DNA from: Loigolactobacillus iwatensis
Lineage (GTDB): Bacteria > Bacillota > Bacilli > Lactobacillales > Lactobacillaceae
Assembly (NCBI RefSeq): GCF_003950295.1
Contig: NZ_RHNP01000036.1
Span: 1 to 32,287, forward strand
Length of the DNA stretch: 32,287 bases
Direction: 5' to 3'
Shown here: positions 1 to 8,527 of the stretch, piece after piece
Position numbering within the stretch: position 1 is the stretch's first letter
How the letters are laid out: each line of letters opens with the position of its first letter
The notes under the pieces: model-generated
Told to the model about the DNA's origin: nothing
Databases searched by the model: none
What the model saw: only the letters and a program-made list of their open reading frames with translations
Translations under genes and position numbers: made by a program

Positions 1-150
1 TTATGTTTGGCGATTTAATCATACGGGGAAGGTCTTCCCTTTTCAATTACTATTTACACAAAATATTGTACACTCCCAGAAAATCCATTTTTAAATGCTA
101 AAATATCATGAATATTAATTTAGTTTCAACTATTTTTATTAGCCCATTCT

Positions 151-327
151 TTATTTCTTAAGCCATTTCACAATTTTTACGGAGTCTTGCTTTAACTTAT
201 TTTCAATAACAAAATCTTGTAGGGCACGTGGTACCGAATGGGCAATTCCCGGTCGATAACGCCCACTTATCGCCTCAACAATAAAAAGTTGGCCACCTGG
301 TTGTTCCGTAACTTTTAGTGGGAGCAT
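151..327 (-). CDS. small hypothetical protein
   Basis: I do not recognise this 58-residue protein. It is basic toward the C-terminus (it ends in VKWLKK) and has no membrane segment, cysteine motif or signal peptide. The start is set by the ribosome site. An upstream in-frame ATG at 333 directly abuts GGAGG, which is too close, whereas the ATG at 327 lies 6 nt after that GGAGG. It stands apart from the selenium genes, downstream of another small unknown gene and beyond that gene's terminator. The good Shine-Dalgarno site is the main reason to think it is real. Confidence 0.5.
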   Translation of the reverse strand: MLPLKVTEQPGGQLFIVEAISGRYRPGIAHSVPRALQDFVIENKLKQDSVKIVKWLKK

Positions 328-415
328 AATCATCCTCCAATCAAGTCTTTTAATCTAATTTTCAGTATAGCTGATTTACGGCTAAAAGCTCAATTAATAC
401 TAATTTAGATAAAAA

Positions 416-444
416 AACACGTAAAATTTAATCATTTACGTGTT
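416..444 (-). terminator. rho-independent terminator of the 72-aa gene
   Basis: Perfect 10-bp arms at 416-425 and 435-444 (AACACGTAAA / TTTACGTGTT) enclose a 9-nt loop. Read on the minus strand, the stem is followed by a run of seven T. It overlaps the stop codon of the gene ending at 436, so that gene ends inside its own terminator. Confidence 0.8.
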
Positions 445-654
445 CTTTTTATCGTTATAGTGCGTGATACAATTATTCACACCATCATCAAAATTATAAA
501 CGGCACTATGATTAAATTTTGCCAATTCAGACACTGATTTGATATAAATTGTATGCATTTGATTTGGTGATTCAAACACACTAACCTTAATTGGGCTTTT
601 TTGCTGGTTGGTCGTTAAAAAATGCACTAAACCAGTATAACTAAAACTCCGCAT
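436..654 (-). CDS. small hypothetical protein (72 aa)
   Basis: This is an unrecognised 72-residue soluble protein with mixed composition and a single cysteine near the C-terminus. A GGAGG Shine-Dalgarno site sits 8 nt before the ATG at 654, and a convincing terminator overlaps its stop codon, so it looks like a genuine gene. It follows the RpiR-type regulator gene with a 54-bp gap and could share its transcript. No domain or catalytic motif is visible, so no function is offered. Confidence 0.6.
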   Translation of the reverse strand: MRSFSYTGLVHFLTTNQQKSPIKVSVFESPNQMHTIYIKSVSELAKFNHSAVYNFDDGVNNCITHYNDKKNT

Positions 655-708
655 CTCTCTGGCCTCCGTTTACAAATACAGACAACGGAATTACTCTTTG
701 TTAGCTAG

Positions 709-1527
709 TTATTTAAGTTTATTATTCATAATCATTTCAATCGTCTGATCCATTTTCACCCGATAATTATCGTTTTCCAATAACATTGTCGTAATAATAT
801 CAAGTGCATAAGTCATAGCAAACTGTGAATTAACAAACCGACTGTTATCAACAAAATTACTGTTTTTAACTATTATCGATAAATCACATAATTCAGCTAG
901 TGGGCTTTTACTAAATCCAGTCAAAGCAACGAGTTTAGCGTTATTTTTTTGGGCCACTTTTGCTGCCTCGTTTACCTCACGAGTGTTTCCTGAGTTAGAC
1001 AAAACTAATACCAAATCGCCTTTTTTCATAATACCACTAGTGATATACATCATGTGACTATCCGTCATCCCAAACGCTGTAATTCCCATTCGAATTAGAC
1101 GTTGGGTCATTTCGTTGGCCGTATAACCTGAACTTCCTAAACCGAATAAGTATAAACGATCGCTTTGTGCAATAAGCGAGACGATTTGCTTTAGAATTGC
1201 CGGATCCAATAATTGTTGTGTTGCCTTCAGCACCTTCTGGTAAAAATTATAAACATCATCAGGAATTGTCCCCTTCGTTGGTAAATCAACATTCACACTA
1301 TCCGCTTGTGCCAACTGCAACTTAAAATCATAAAAATTAGTGCAATTCATTTTCTTTACAAATCTAGTAATCGTGGCGTTACTAACCCCAGTGGCCTGGG
1401 CTAATCGAGTAATACTCATTTTTTGTACGTTTCTGGGCTCTTGAATCACTTTCAAAGCAACTTTTCGTTCTTGTCGTGAAAAAGTAGTATATTGATATTC
1501 AACAAGTTGTACAAGACTTTTCATCAT
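709..1527 (-). CDS. RpiR/MurR-family transcriptional regulator
   Basis: This predicted cytosolic DNA-binding protein has an N-terminal RpiR-type helix-turn-helix (about residues 1-80, including ITRLAQATGVSNATITRF) and a C-terminal SIS sugar-phosphate-binding domain (about 120-250). The SIS domain carries the glycine/serine-rich stretches LFGLGSSG and VLSNSGNT. Family members respond to phosphorylated sugars or amino sugars. An in-frame ATG exists at 1542, but AGGA lies 6 nt before the ATG at 1527, so I start there (272 aa). Its target is unknown. It is separated from the CoA-disulfide reductase gene by a 230-bp structured intergenic region, and it is not obviously part of the selenium operon. 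Confidence 0.85.
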   Translation of the reverse strand: MMKSLVQLVEYQYTTFSRQERKVALKVIQEPRNVQKMSITRLAQATGVSNATITRFVKKMNCTNFYDFKLQLAQADSVNVDLPTKGTIPDDVYNFYQKVLKATQQLLDPAILKQIVSLIAQSDRLYLFGLGSSGYTANEMTQRLIRMGITAFGMTDSHMMYITSGIMKKGDLVLVLSNSGNTREVNEAAKVAQKNNAKLVALTGFSKSPLAELCDLSIIVKNSNFVDNSRFVNSQFAMTYALDIITTMLLENDNYRVKMDQTIEMIMNNKLK

Positions 1528-1550
1528 TATCATTCCTATCATTTAGAAAT

Positions 1551-1725
1551 GTGGCGCTTATGGTCTTAACCTAGCACAATTCAATTATTTTGCCCATCTA
1601 TTTTATTTTTCAAACAAATTTAATTACAATTTCTTGTGAATGACAAGCAAATTGAACAAATAGCTTTAAAACAACTGTCAGCCACAATTATTTTAAAGCT
1701 ATTTTCGCGGTAATTAAAGCGCCAC
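1551..1725 (-). repeat. structured intergenic region with three inverted repeats
   Basis: Between the CoA-disulfide reductase gene and the RpiR gene are three inverted repeats. Outer 9-bp arms (GTGGCGCTT at 1551-1559 and its exact complement at 1717-1725) enclose two hairpins. One has perfect 14-bp arms at 1658-1671 and 1691-1704 (AAATAGCTTTAAAA). The other spans 1627-1654 (CAATTT-CTTGT / ACAAG-C-AAATTG, one bulge). None is followed by a clear T-run on the minus strand, so a simple terminator is not assured. They could serve as a terminator for the upstream gene, an operator for the RpiR protein, or a structured RNA. Confidence 0.55.
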
Positions 1726-1772
1726 TATTTATATTTTATTTCTTTCAAATAAACCAATCGCACAAAAAGCTA

Positions 1773-3476
1773 TTAGTCTAAATCAAATTTATAATGATCA
1801 ACAATTGACTCACGGTCATCGACTAAATCATGATAATAGTTATATTCCGATATTCCAAGGAATGAGCCAACAATATTATGCACATTTGTATACCCTAAGT
1901 TAACTAATGCTCTAACCATATTGTAACTACGAAGACTAGTTAAACAATGCACGTATACTGGTTGATCCTTAGGAACTTCACTCAAACGATCTCTAAATTC
2001 ACTTAATGGAATATTGACAGCACCCTTAACGTGCCCTTGAGCATACTCATCACGCTCACGAGCATCAATAATAAATGCTTTATCCTTAACTAGTTGTCTT
2101 ACGGCGCTGACTGGTACCTGTTTGTATTCGCCATTTAGAATATTAGTTGCTACCAAACCAGCAAAATTAACCGCATTTTTGGTTGTGCTAAAAAGTGGTT
2201 GGTAACAAAGCTCTAAATCCTGTAGATCTTCAACGTGAGCGTGTAACGTTATTGCGGTTGCAATAACGTTAATTTGCTTATCGACTTCACTCATCCCAAT
2301 TGCCTGGGCACCAAGTATTTCCCCAGTTGGATATCCGAAAACTAACTTCAGAAATAACGAATGGACATTTGGCATTAAAGCAACTTTATCTTTTGGAATA
2401 ACAGTAACCGCACTATATTCAATGCCTTGCTCGTCACATTGTTTCTCAGTTAATCCAGTTGAAGCGGCATTTAAATTAAACAATCGAATCACTTGTGATC
2501 CTAAAACACCGCGCTGTTGTGTGGTTCGACCATAAATATGGTCAGCGACATGTCGAGCCTCCATTTGTGCAGGAAAAGCTAAATCAAGACGTTGCTTTTT
2601 ACGCGTCAACATATTGGTTACTTCAATGGCATCACCAACGGCATAAACGTGGGGTAAATTAGTCTGGTAATGATGATTAACCGCAATGGCGCCAGTTTCA
2701 CCTAAATGTACACCAATTTTCTTGGCCAAAGTAACTTCTGGTTGTACGCCAATTGCCGCAACAACTGCTTCGGTCGCAAGCTTTTTACCTGATTTTAAAG
2801 TGACTTCATCTTTACTAATTTCGGTAACGGCATCGGACACAATTAAATTGACCCCATTATCGACTAATTCTTTATGCAGAATCTGTGCCATATCTTCGTC
2901 CAGCGGCTGCATAACGTGGGACGTCGCCTCAATTAAAGCTACCTTACGACCAGCCTTAATTAAATTTTCAGCGATTTCCAAACCAATAAAGCCGCCACCA
3001 ATTACCGTTACCTTTTGAATACTATTATCAACCAAATAATTCTGCAATTTTTCAATATCCGGAACATTACGAACCGTAAAAACATTTGCGTTTGTAATAC
3101 CTTTAATTGTTTGGGGTAAAATAGGTGTTGCACCTGGAGCAAGAAAAAGTTCATCATAGCTTTGTTGCGCCTGCTTACCCGTACGTTGATTGATATACGT
3201 TACAATCTGCATTTCAGGATCAACGTCGACAACTTCAGTTTCCGTTCGTGCATTAATATTATAGCGCTGTTGAAATTTTTCTGGCGTCATTAAAACAATA
3301 TCGGCCGCGTTTTTAACGGTTCCACTAAGATAATAAGGTAAAGCACAATTTGAAAATGAGACGTTAGGCCCCTTTTCGAACATTGTAATTTCGGCCGTTT
3401 CATCCAAACGACGTACTCGCGCTGCAACTGATGCACCGCCGGCAACACCGCCGACAATAACTATTTTCTTTCCCAC
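1773..3476 (-). CDS. CoA-disulfide/persulfide reductase with C-terminal rhodanese domain
   Basis: This 567-aa FAD- and NAD(P)H-dependent oxidoreductase has the CoADR-RHD layout. An N-terminal FAD fold (VIVGGVAGG, residues 6-14) is followed by the redox cysteine in NVSFSNCALPYY (Cys44), an NAD-binding fold (VTVIGGGFIG, about 158-167), a dimerisation domain, and a C-terminal rhodanese domain with loop CLTSLRS (Cys511). Family members reduce CoA disulfide, CoA persulfide or polysulfide, with the rhodanese handling sulfane sulfur. The start is GTG at 3476, with AGGAGG 8 nt upstream. It lies 310 bp downstream of proS, so it may have its own promoter. Near the selenium genes it could reduce seleno- or sulfane-persulfides, or supply thiol reductant, but that is inference. 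Confidence 0.88.
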   Translation of the reverse strand: MGKKIVIVGGVAGGASVAARVRRLDETAEITMFEKGPNVSFSNCALPYYLSGTVKNAADIVLMTPEKFQQRYNINARTETEVVDVDPEMQIVTYINQRTGKQAQQSYDELFLAPGATPILPQTIKGITNANVFTVRNVPDIEKLQNYLVDNSIQKVTVIGGGFIGLEIAENLIKAGRKVALIEATSHVMQPLDEDMAQILHKELVDNGVNLIVSDAVTEISKDEVTLKSGKKLATEAVVAAIGVQPEVTLAKKIGVHLGETGAIAVNHHYQTNLPHVYAVGDAIEVTNMLTRKKQRLDLAFPAQMEARHVADHIYGRTTQQRGVLGSQVIRLFNLNAASTGLTEKQCDEQGIEYSAVTVIPKDKVALMPNVHSLFLKLVFGYPTGEILGAQAIGMSEVDKQINVIATAITLHAHVEDLQDLELCYQPLFSTTKNAVNFAGLVATNILNGEYKQVPVSAVRQLVKDKAFIIDARERDEYAQGHVKGAVNIPLSEFRDRLSEVPKDQPVYVHCLTSLRSYNMVRALVNLGYTNVHNIVGSFLGISEYNYYHDLVDDRESIVDHYKFDLD

Positions 3477-3786
3477 GTTAACTTCCTCCTATGGTTTTTA
3501 TTTATAAGTAACTTGTAAGAATCGATTCTAGGGTAAGATACATACTGGTCTACAACACTAAATACGTAAAATTTGATTTACATTTTTAATTTTCCCAGCA
3601 CCAAATAAACCTTGTGTAAACTTGACTGTGATTAAAACGCATTTCAAGAACATCTAGGTCATGTTTGGAAAATACCCTTATTAGCATTTTCCTGACTAAT
3701 TTGGTCCGAATATACTTAAAAAGGTGGGTTTCTTCACTTAACACAGTTGGTTTAATTTGGTGAATGATACTTATAAAAAACAGTTT
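3477..3786. other. 310-bp gene-free stretch between proS and the CoADR gene
   Basis: No coding sequence is credible here. It holds the AGGAGG ribosome site of the downstream gene and a perfect 12-bp palindrome AGAATCGATTCT at 3518-3529. A minus-strand TAGAAT at 3525-3530 that could be a -10 box overlaps it, with a poor TTGTAG 19 bp upstream. That would suit a regulated promoter for the CoA-disulfide reductase gene, but support is weak. I see no T-box, tRNA or clear terminator after proS. Confidence 0.35.
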
Positions 3787-5220
3787 TTAATAAGCCTGCG
3801 CCCAAATCACTAATTTTTTGGCCGGTTTACCACAATAAACACATTTATCAGATAATTGTTCCTGTTTAAAAGGAAGGCAGCGTGCTGTTGCTTTAGTTTC
3901 TGAATGAATAGCAGCTTCACACTTAGGATCACCACACCACATTGCCTTAACAAAGCCACGATGATTCCCTAACTGCTTTTTAAATTCAGTCATATCAGTT
4001 GCAGTGAATATATTAGCATCTAAATGATCCTTGGCCATTTGATAAAGATTTGCTTGGATCTCTTCTAACAATTCATTTACTTTTGCATGCACGTCAGCAA
4101 TTGGTGTCACAATCTTTTCACCAGTATCGCGGCGAACAAGTACAACTTGTTGCTGCTTTAAATCACGTGGCCCTATTTCTAATCGAACAGGCACACCGCG
4201 CATTTCGTACTCATTAAATTTCCAACCAGGTTTTTTATCACTTTGGTCCATTGAGACCCGAACATCCGCCTGTAAATCAGTCATAATTTCAGTTGCCGCT
4301 TGGAGAACTTCCTCATTTGGTGCGATTGGAATAATAACAACTTGTGTTGGCGCCACACGTGGTGGTAGTTTTAAACCACGATCATCACCATGAACCATAA
4401 TTAAACCACCAATGATTCGTGTCGATAGCCCCCATGAAGTCTGGTAAGCATACTGCTGTTTACCCTTATTATCTAAGTATTTAATGTTAAAGGCCTTAGC
4501 AAATTTATCATTAAAATCATGCGAAGTTGCCGATTGTAAAGCACGACCATCGGCCATCATTGATTCAAGGGTAAAGGTTTGGTAAGCCCCAGCAAATTTT
4601 TCACTTTCGGTTTTTTGGCCCTTGAGTGTCGGAATTGCTAAGAATTGATTAATCACTTTTTCATACATATCTAGTACTGAAAGCGTCTCATCATGGGATT
4701 CTTGTGCTGTTGCGTGAACAGTATGGCCTTCTTGCCAGTAGAACTCTGACGTTCGTAAAAATGGCCGAGTTGTCTTTTCCCAGCGCATAACACTGACCCA
4801 CTGATTATATTTAAGTGGTAAATCACGATAAGAATGTACCGCACGGGCGTAATAATCGCTAAAAAGAACCTCGGAAGTCGGTCGAATGGCCAAACGTTCC
4901 TGGAGCTTTTCCGTACCACCCTGAGTTACCCACGCAACTTCAGGTGCAAAGCCTTTGATTAATTCACTTTCCTTAGCCAATAAACTTTCTGGAATTAATA
5001 GCGGCATTGTCATATCTTCATGCCCGGTCTTTTTCAACATACCATCAAATTCTTGCTTGATGTTCTCCCAAATTTGATAACCATAAGGCAAAATAATCAT
5101 TGCGCCACGAACTGGTGAATAATCAGCCATGCCAGCCTTTAAAACAGTGTCGGTATACCACTTTGCAAAATCATCATCACGTGCCGTTATTTCCTTTACG
5201 AAATCTTTCTTATTAGCCAT
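3787..5220 (-). CDS. proS: prolyl-tRNA synthetase, archaeal/eukaryotic type (ProS type 3)
   Basis: This 477-aa class II aminoacyl-tRNA synthetase charges tRNA-Pro. It has the short archaeal/eukaryotic-type layout without the bacterial editing insertion. The catalytic core carries a motif-2 region (VMRWEKTTRPFLRTSEFYWQ) and a motif-3 region (GGLIMVHGDDRGLKLPP). An anticodon-binding domain follows, then a C-terminal zinc-binding domain with paired cysteines (WCGDPKC and CVYC) ending in the family's terminal tyrosine. It lies 30 bp downstream of the small rhodanese gene at the end of the selA-side operon. Lactobacilli normally use the longer bacterial-type ProRS, so this may be a second, pathway-linked copy suited to a cell that consumes proline as electron acceptor. 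The family call is firm; the paralogue idea is inference. Confidence 0.93.
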   Translation of the reverse strand: MANKKDFVKEITARDDDFAKWYTDTVLKAGMADYSPVRGAMIILPYGYQIWENIKQEFDGMLKKTGHEDMTMPLLIPESLLAKESELIKGFAPEVAWVTQGGTEKLQERLAIRPTSEVLFSDYYARAVHSYRDLPLKYNQWVSVMRWEKTTRPFLRTSEFYWQEGHTVHATAQESHDETLSVLDMYEKVINQFLAIPTLKGQKTESEKFAGAYQTFTLESMMADGRALQSATSHDFNDKFAKAFNIKYLDNKGKQQYAYQTSWGLSTRIIGGLIMVHGDDRGLKLPPRVAPTQVVIIPIAPNEEVLQAATEIMTDLQADVRVSMDQSDKKPGWKFNEYEMRGVPVRLEIGPRDLKQQQVVLVRRDTGEKIVTPIADVHAKVNELLEEIQANLYQMAKDHLDANIFTATDMTEFKKQLGNHRGFVKAMWCGDPKCEAAIHSETKATARCLPFKQEQLSDKCVYCGKPAKKLVIWAQAY

Positions 5221-5250
5221 TTTACGCCTTCACTTTCATATAATAATGGA

Positions 5251-5559
5251 TTAGTCGTTACCCTTTTTTATTTCTCCATTCCAAGCAACCATACCGCCTA
5301 AAACGTTGACTACATCGTAGCCGCGGCCCTTAAGCTTTTTAGCCGCTCGCTTACTGCGTACTCCAGAATGGCAGATTAGATACACCTTAGTCGTCGGGTG
5401 GTATTCCGTAATTTGTTCATACGGAAAATTAAGCGCTCCCGGAATATGTCCTGCCTCGTATTCATCTGGACGCCGAACATCCACAATTTGTGGCTTTTTA
5501 ACTAAAAGTTGCTGTAAGGTATCCGTTGAAATACTTTCTACACGTGTAAAAAAAGCCAT
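5251..5559 (-). CDS. single-domain rhodanese (cytosolic sulfurtransferase)
   Basis: This 102-aa protein consists of one rhodanese domain. The persulfide-forming cysteine is in the loop ICHSGVRS (Cys63), with family motifs VDVRRPDEYEAGHIPGA and VLGGMVAW. There is no signal peptide, so it should act in the cytosol. It lacks the P-loop domain of the tRNA 2-selenouridine synthase SelU. AAAGGAG precedes the ATG. It sits between the unknown membrane protein and proS, downstream of selA. Rhodaneses can carry perselenide as well as persulfide on the active cysteine, so a selenium-delivery role fits the neighbourhood but is not shown by sequence. Confidence 0.88.
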   Translation of the reverse strand: MAFFTRVESISTDTLQQLLVKKPQIVDVRRPDEYEAGHIPGALNFPYEQITEYHPTTKVYLICHSGVRSKRAAKKLKGRGYDVVNVLGGMVAWNGEIKKGND

Positions 5560-5583
5560 CCTAAAAACTCCTTTTTAAATATT

Positions 5584-5985
5584 TTATAAAGCCACTTTAA
5601 TCATTAATAACTGCATTATCAAAACGACACACCAACAGGCCAAATTATAAAAATGAAGCGGTGCCCCTGCAGCTGTTAATAAGGCGGCAATGATGATCAC
5701 CAGTAAAACCAATAATAACCAGCCGACGGACAACCAACTAATAATCTGCCATTTTTTATGCCGTTTTAAACTTAAAGTGATCAAATAATACAGTGTTAGA
5801 AGCACTAACAGCCAAAACAACCACTCTACTAAATGAACGGGATAGGTCTCATTCATAAATAAGATTTGACGCATAAACCCTAGCCGCGTATTGTATAGTG
5901 TCCGCAACTCAACTGGCACCCATAAGAAAATAAGTTGCATAATTACTAAAAGAACGATTAATAAACGTTTAGTTAATTTACTCAT
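5584..5985 (-). CDS. unknown four-helix membrane protein in the selA operon
   Basis: I do not recognise this 133-aa protein. It is strongly hydrophobic, with four predicted membrane segments at about residues 7-24, 51-71, 79-104 and 111-130, and a basic connector (KRHKKW) between helices two and three. The only cysteines are two in the last helix (ACWC). Its ATG overlaps the selA stop codon as ATGA, indicating translational coupling with selenocysteine synthase. A small rhodanese gene follows 24 bp later. The position suggests a selenium- or proline-related role, but no transporter family signature is visible. Confidence 0.75.
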   Translation of the reverse strand: MSKLTKRLLIVLLVIMQLIFLWVPVELRTLYNTRLGFMRQILFMNETYPVHLVEWLFWLLVLLTLYYLITLSLKRHKKWQIISWLSVGWLLLVLLVIIIAALLTAAGAPLHFYNLACWCVVLIMQLLMIKVAL

Positions 5986-7364
5986 GATCTCATCAACTGA
6001 CTAATTCGTCTAACGATTTTTTCATCATCACCTATTTGCAAAGTTCTAACATCAAATTGTATTTGTCCCTTTTCAAGCCGCACAATAATTGGGGAATCAC
6101 TAATACGTAGTTTACTTTCTAACTTAGTTGCCGAAATTGTGGTGGGTGTAACGGCAACCAATTCGGTCGGTAACAGGTAGCCCGGATACGAGCCGCCGCC
6201 TACCTGTGAAGTGCCAGCTAAAGTCGTTACCTTAAGCGATTTAATTTGCTTTAAGGCACTACTCAATCTTTGGGCGTGCTGCTGCAATTCGGCCAAAGGT
6301 AACGTAATCATCCGTAGCGTTGGTATTTTTTGAATAACTTTTTCCGGATTTTCATACAAATGTAGTGTGGCCTCCAATGCAGCCAACGTAAGTTTATCAA
6401 CTCGTAATGCACGCAACAATTGATTATGCTTTAGCCGTTCAATATAGTCACGTTTGCCAGCAATAATGCCCGCCTGTGGGCCACCTAATAGCTTATCACC
6501 AGAAAAAGTAACTAGATCATACCATTTGAGTTCTTCCTTAATTAAAGGTTCTGCAGGTAAACCAAATTTACTCAAATCAACCAGCAACCCACTACCAAGA
6601 TCGTAAATTAACGGTACTTGCGCCTCATGAGCAAGCTTAGATAAATCCTGTGAAGCTACACTTTCAGTAAAGCCAACTATTCGATAATTACTAGTGTGAA
6701 CTTTTAAAATTGCACCTGTTTCATCGCTTAACGCTCGCTGATAATCGACTAAATGGGTCTTGTTTGTGGTGCCTATTTCGTGGAGTATCCCGCCACCACT
6801 TGTAATAATTTCAGGTATGCGGAAGGAGCCTCCAATTTCAACCAGTTCACCTCGAGAAACGATTACTTCTTTTTGGTTTACTAGTGTATCCAAAACCAAC
6901 ATCACGGCGGCAGCATTATTATTCACTACTAGGGCATCCTCTGCTCCCGTTAAATCGCGAATAAGTGCCTCAACATGACTATACCGTTGTCCCCGAGCCT
7001 TTTCATTAAGATTATACTCCAGATTGGAGTACTGAAAGCCTACTTCGTTAACGGCTTGTTTAATTTCAGGACTCAATAGTGAACGGCCTAAATTAGTGTG
7101 TAAAACAACCCCAGTTGCATTAATTACCGGACGTAATGACATGACCGTTTTATTATGGATTTGCTGCTTAACGGCAACAACCAAATCAGTAGTGGCCAAC
7201 GTAGGTTTTTCTCCCTGAATAATTTGCTGCCGCTTATTATTCAGTACTTGTTGAATTTGCTGTTTAACTAAACCACTACCAAATTGTTGTTGCAATTCGG
7301 CAATTGCTGAATTAGATAGCAGCTCATTCACAGAAGGTAAACTTTGAAATAAGTCCTCATTCAT
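5982..7364 (-). CDS. selA: L-seryl-tRNA(Sec) selenium transferase
   Basis: SelA converts seryl-tRNA(Sec) to selenocysteinyl-tRNA(Sec) in the cytosol, using selenophosphate and pyridoxal phosphate. The 460-aa length matches the bacterial family. Visible features are an N-terminal tRNA-binding helical region, the motif VINATGVVLHTNLGR (about 80-94), RGELVEIGGSFRIP (about 171-184), and the PLP lysine in SGDKLLGGPQAG (Lys291). No key element is missing. It lies 5 bp after the cysteine desulfurase gene and overlaps the next gene by 4 bp. With selB and selD in the same run of genes, it gives the cell the selenocysteine needed by PrdB. The gene for tRNA(Sec), selC, is not visible in this window. Confidence 0.97.
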   Translation of the reverse strand: MNEDLFQSLPSVNELLSNSAIAELQQQFGSGLVKQQIQQVLNNKRQQIIQGEKPTLATTDLVVAVKQQIHNKTVMSLRPVINATGVVLHTNLGRSLLSPEIKQAVNEVGFQYSNLEYNLNEKARGQRYSHVEALIRDLTGAEDALVVNNNAAAVMLVLDTLVNQKEVIVSRGELVEIGGSFRIPEIITSGGGILHEIGTTNKTHLVDYQRALSDETGAILKVHTSNYRIVGFTESVASQDLSKLAHEAQVPLIYDLGSGLLVDLSKFGLPAEPLIKEELKWYDLVTFSGDKLLGGPQAGIIAGKRDYIERLKHNQLLRALRVDKLTLAALEATLHLYENPEKVIQKIPTLRMITLPLAELQQHAQRLSSALKQIKSLKVTTLAGTSQVGGGSYPGYLLPTELVAVTPTTISATKLESKLRISDSPIIVRLEKGQIQFDVRTLQIGDDEKIVRRISQLMRS

Positions 7365-7369
7365 TTAAT

Positions 7370-8518
7370 TTACTCCTCCATCGATTTTGTAATTTCTGTA
7401 ACGGCCGCAATAACTTGTTTTGTTTCTTCAGCCGTATTGAAACTAGAAAATGAAAAACGTATAATTCCCCTTTGTTTGGTTCCCAAAGCCTCGTGGATTA
7501 ATGGCGCACAGTGAGCACCAGGTCGCGTTGCAATTCCTTGTTCGCTTAATAGGTCGCTTACTTCGGATGAATCAAGTCCAGTAATATTAATTCCTACCGT
7601 AGCAGTATGCGGCTGCATTAAATGACTATATATTTCAACCTTATCAAGGCCGGCCATCGCCAAAATAAATTGGTCCGCTAGTTTTAAAGCCTTTGAACCT
7701 AGCTCACTGACACCTTGTTTTAAGCAATAATCAACACCAGCGGACAAACCAGCAATCCCCGGCACATTCAAAGTTCCTGCCTCTAGCCTTTCTGGCATGA
7801 ATGGTGGTTGTGAATGATTAAAAGAATCAATTCCACTGCCGCCTGACAATAACGGTGTTATTTGTAATGGCTTCAAAAAACAAATCCCACCGGTCCCCTG
7901 TGGTCCATATAGCGACTTGTGTCCAGTAAAACATAGTACATCAATGTGACTGGCCTGCATATCGATTGGTACTACACCAGCGGTTTGTGAAGCATCTAAA
8001 ACAAATAATAGGTGGTGGCGCTGACAAAACTCGCTGATTCGTTTAATATCCACTAGATCCCCAATTACATTGGAAGCATGCGTACAAATGATCATTTTAG
8101 TATTAGTCTGTAATAAGCTAGCTAGTTGATTTAACTGCAGTTCTCCCGTTTTGGCGTCAAGGCCAACAAAACTATGCGCAACACCGGCCGCTTCTAATTG
8201 ATAAATTGGCCGTAATACCGAATTGTGATCAAAGGCTGTTGCAATAACGTGATCGCCTGGCTTAAGTAAGCCTTTGATCGCAATATTTAGTGCTTCAGTT
8301 GCATTGGTTGTAAACGAAACTAACGACTCACTTGGTACATTAAATAATTGCTGAATTTTCTGCCGCGCTTTGAAAACAACTTCATAAGCATTGATAGCGG
8401 ACTGATGAGCCCCTCTAGATGGATTACCGTAAATTTGACGATCAATGACGTCAAAAACGGCCTTACCAACGGACTTAGGTTTAACTAAAGTTGTTGCTGC
8501 ATTATCAAGATAAATCAT
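7370..8518 (-). CDS. cysteine desulfurase family protein (EF2568/TIGR01977 type)
   Basis: This 382-aa PLP enzyme of the class V aminotransferase fold has an N-terminal MIYLDNAATT, a PLP lysine in FTGHKSLYGPQG (Lys201), and a catalytic cysteine in RPGAHCAPLIHE (Cys337). Such enzymes release sulfur from cysteine or selenium from selenocysteine as an enzyme-bound per-(seleno)sulfide. The sequence most resembles the subfamily found beside selD in enterococci (EF2568 type) rather than housekeeping NifS/IscS or SufS. It is encoded between selB and selA, so the likely job is to supply selenium, or reduced sulfur chemistry, to SelD. Selenocysteine lyase activity is possible; sequence alone cannot fix substrate preference. 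Confidence 0.88.
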   Translation of the reverse strand: MIYLDNAATTLVKPKSVGKAVFDVIDRQIYGNPSRGAHQSAINAYEVVFKARQKIQQLFNVPSESLVSFTTNATEALNIAIKGLLKPGDHVIATAFDHNSVLRPIYQLEAAGVAHSFVGLDAKTGELQLNQLASLLQTNTKMIICTHASNVIGDLVDIKRISEFCQRHHLLFVLDASQTAGVVPIDMQASHIDVLCFTGHKSLYGPQGTGGICFLKPLQITPLLSGGSGIDSFNHSQPPFMPERLEAGTLNVPGIAGLSAGVDYCLKQGVSELGSKALKLADQFILAMAGLDKVEIYSHLMQPHTATVGINITGLDSSEVSDLLSEQGIATRPGAHCAPLIHEALGTKQRGIIRFSFSSFNTAEETKQVIAAVTEITKSMEE

Positions 8519-8527
8519 ACTGCCACC

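Noticed and set aside
26-39. GGGAAG/CTTCCC palindrome followed by TTTT on the plus strand, possible terminator at the window edge
   Set aside because: The loop is only 2 nt if fully paired and no plus-strand gene is visible before it, so the call is unsupported.
5221-5250. T-box riboswitch upstream of proS
   Set aside because: The gap is only 30 bp and neither it nor the 310-bp gap after proS contains an AGGGTGG-type T-box sequence.
5251-5559. tRNA 2-selenouridine synthase SelU
   Set aside because: Only the rhodanese domain is present; there is no P-loop domain, so it is an ordinary small rhodanese.
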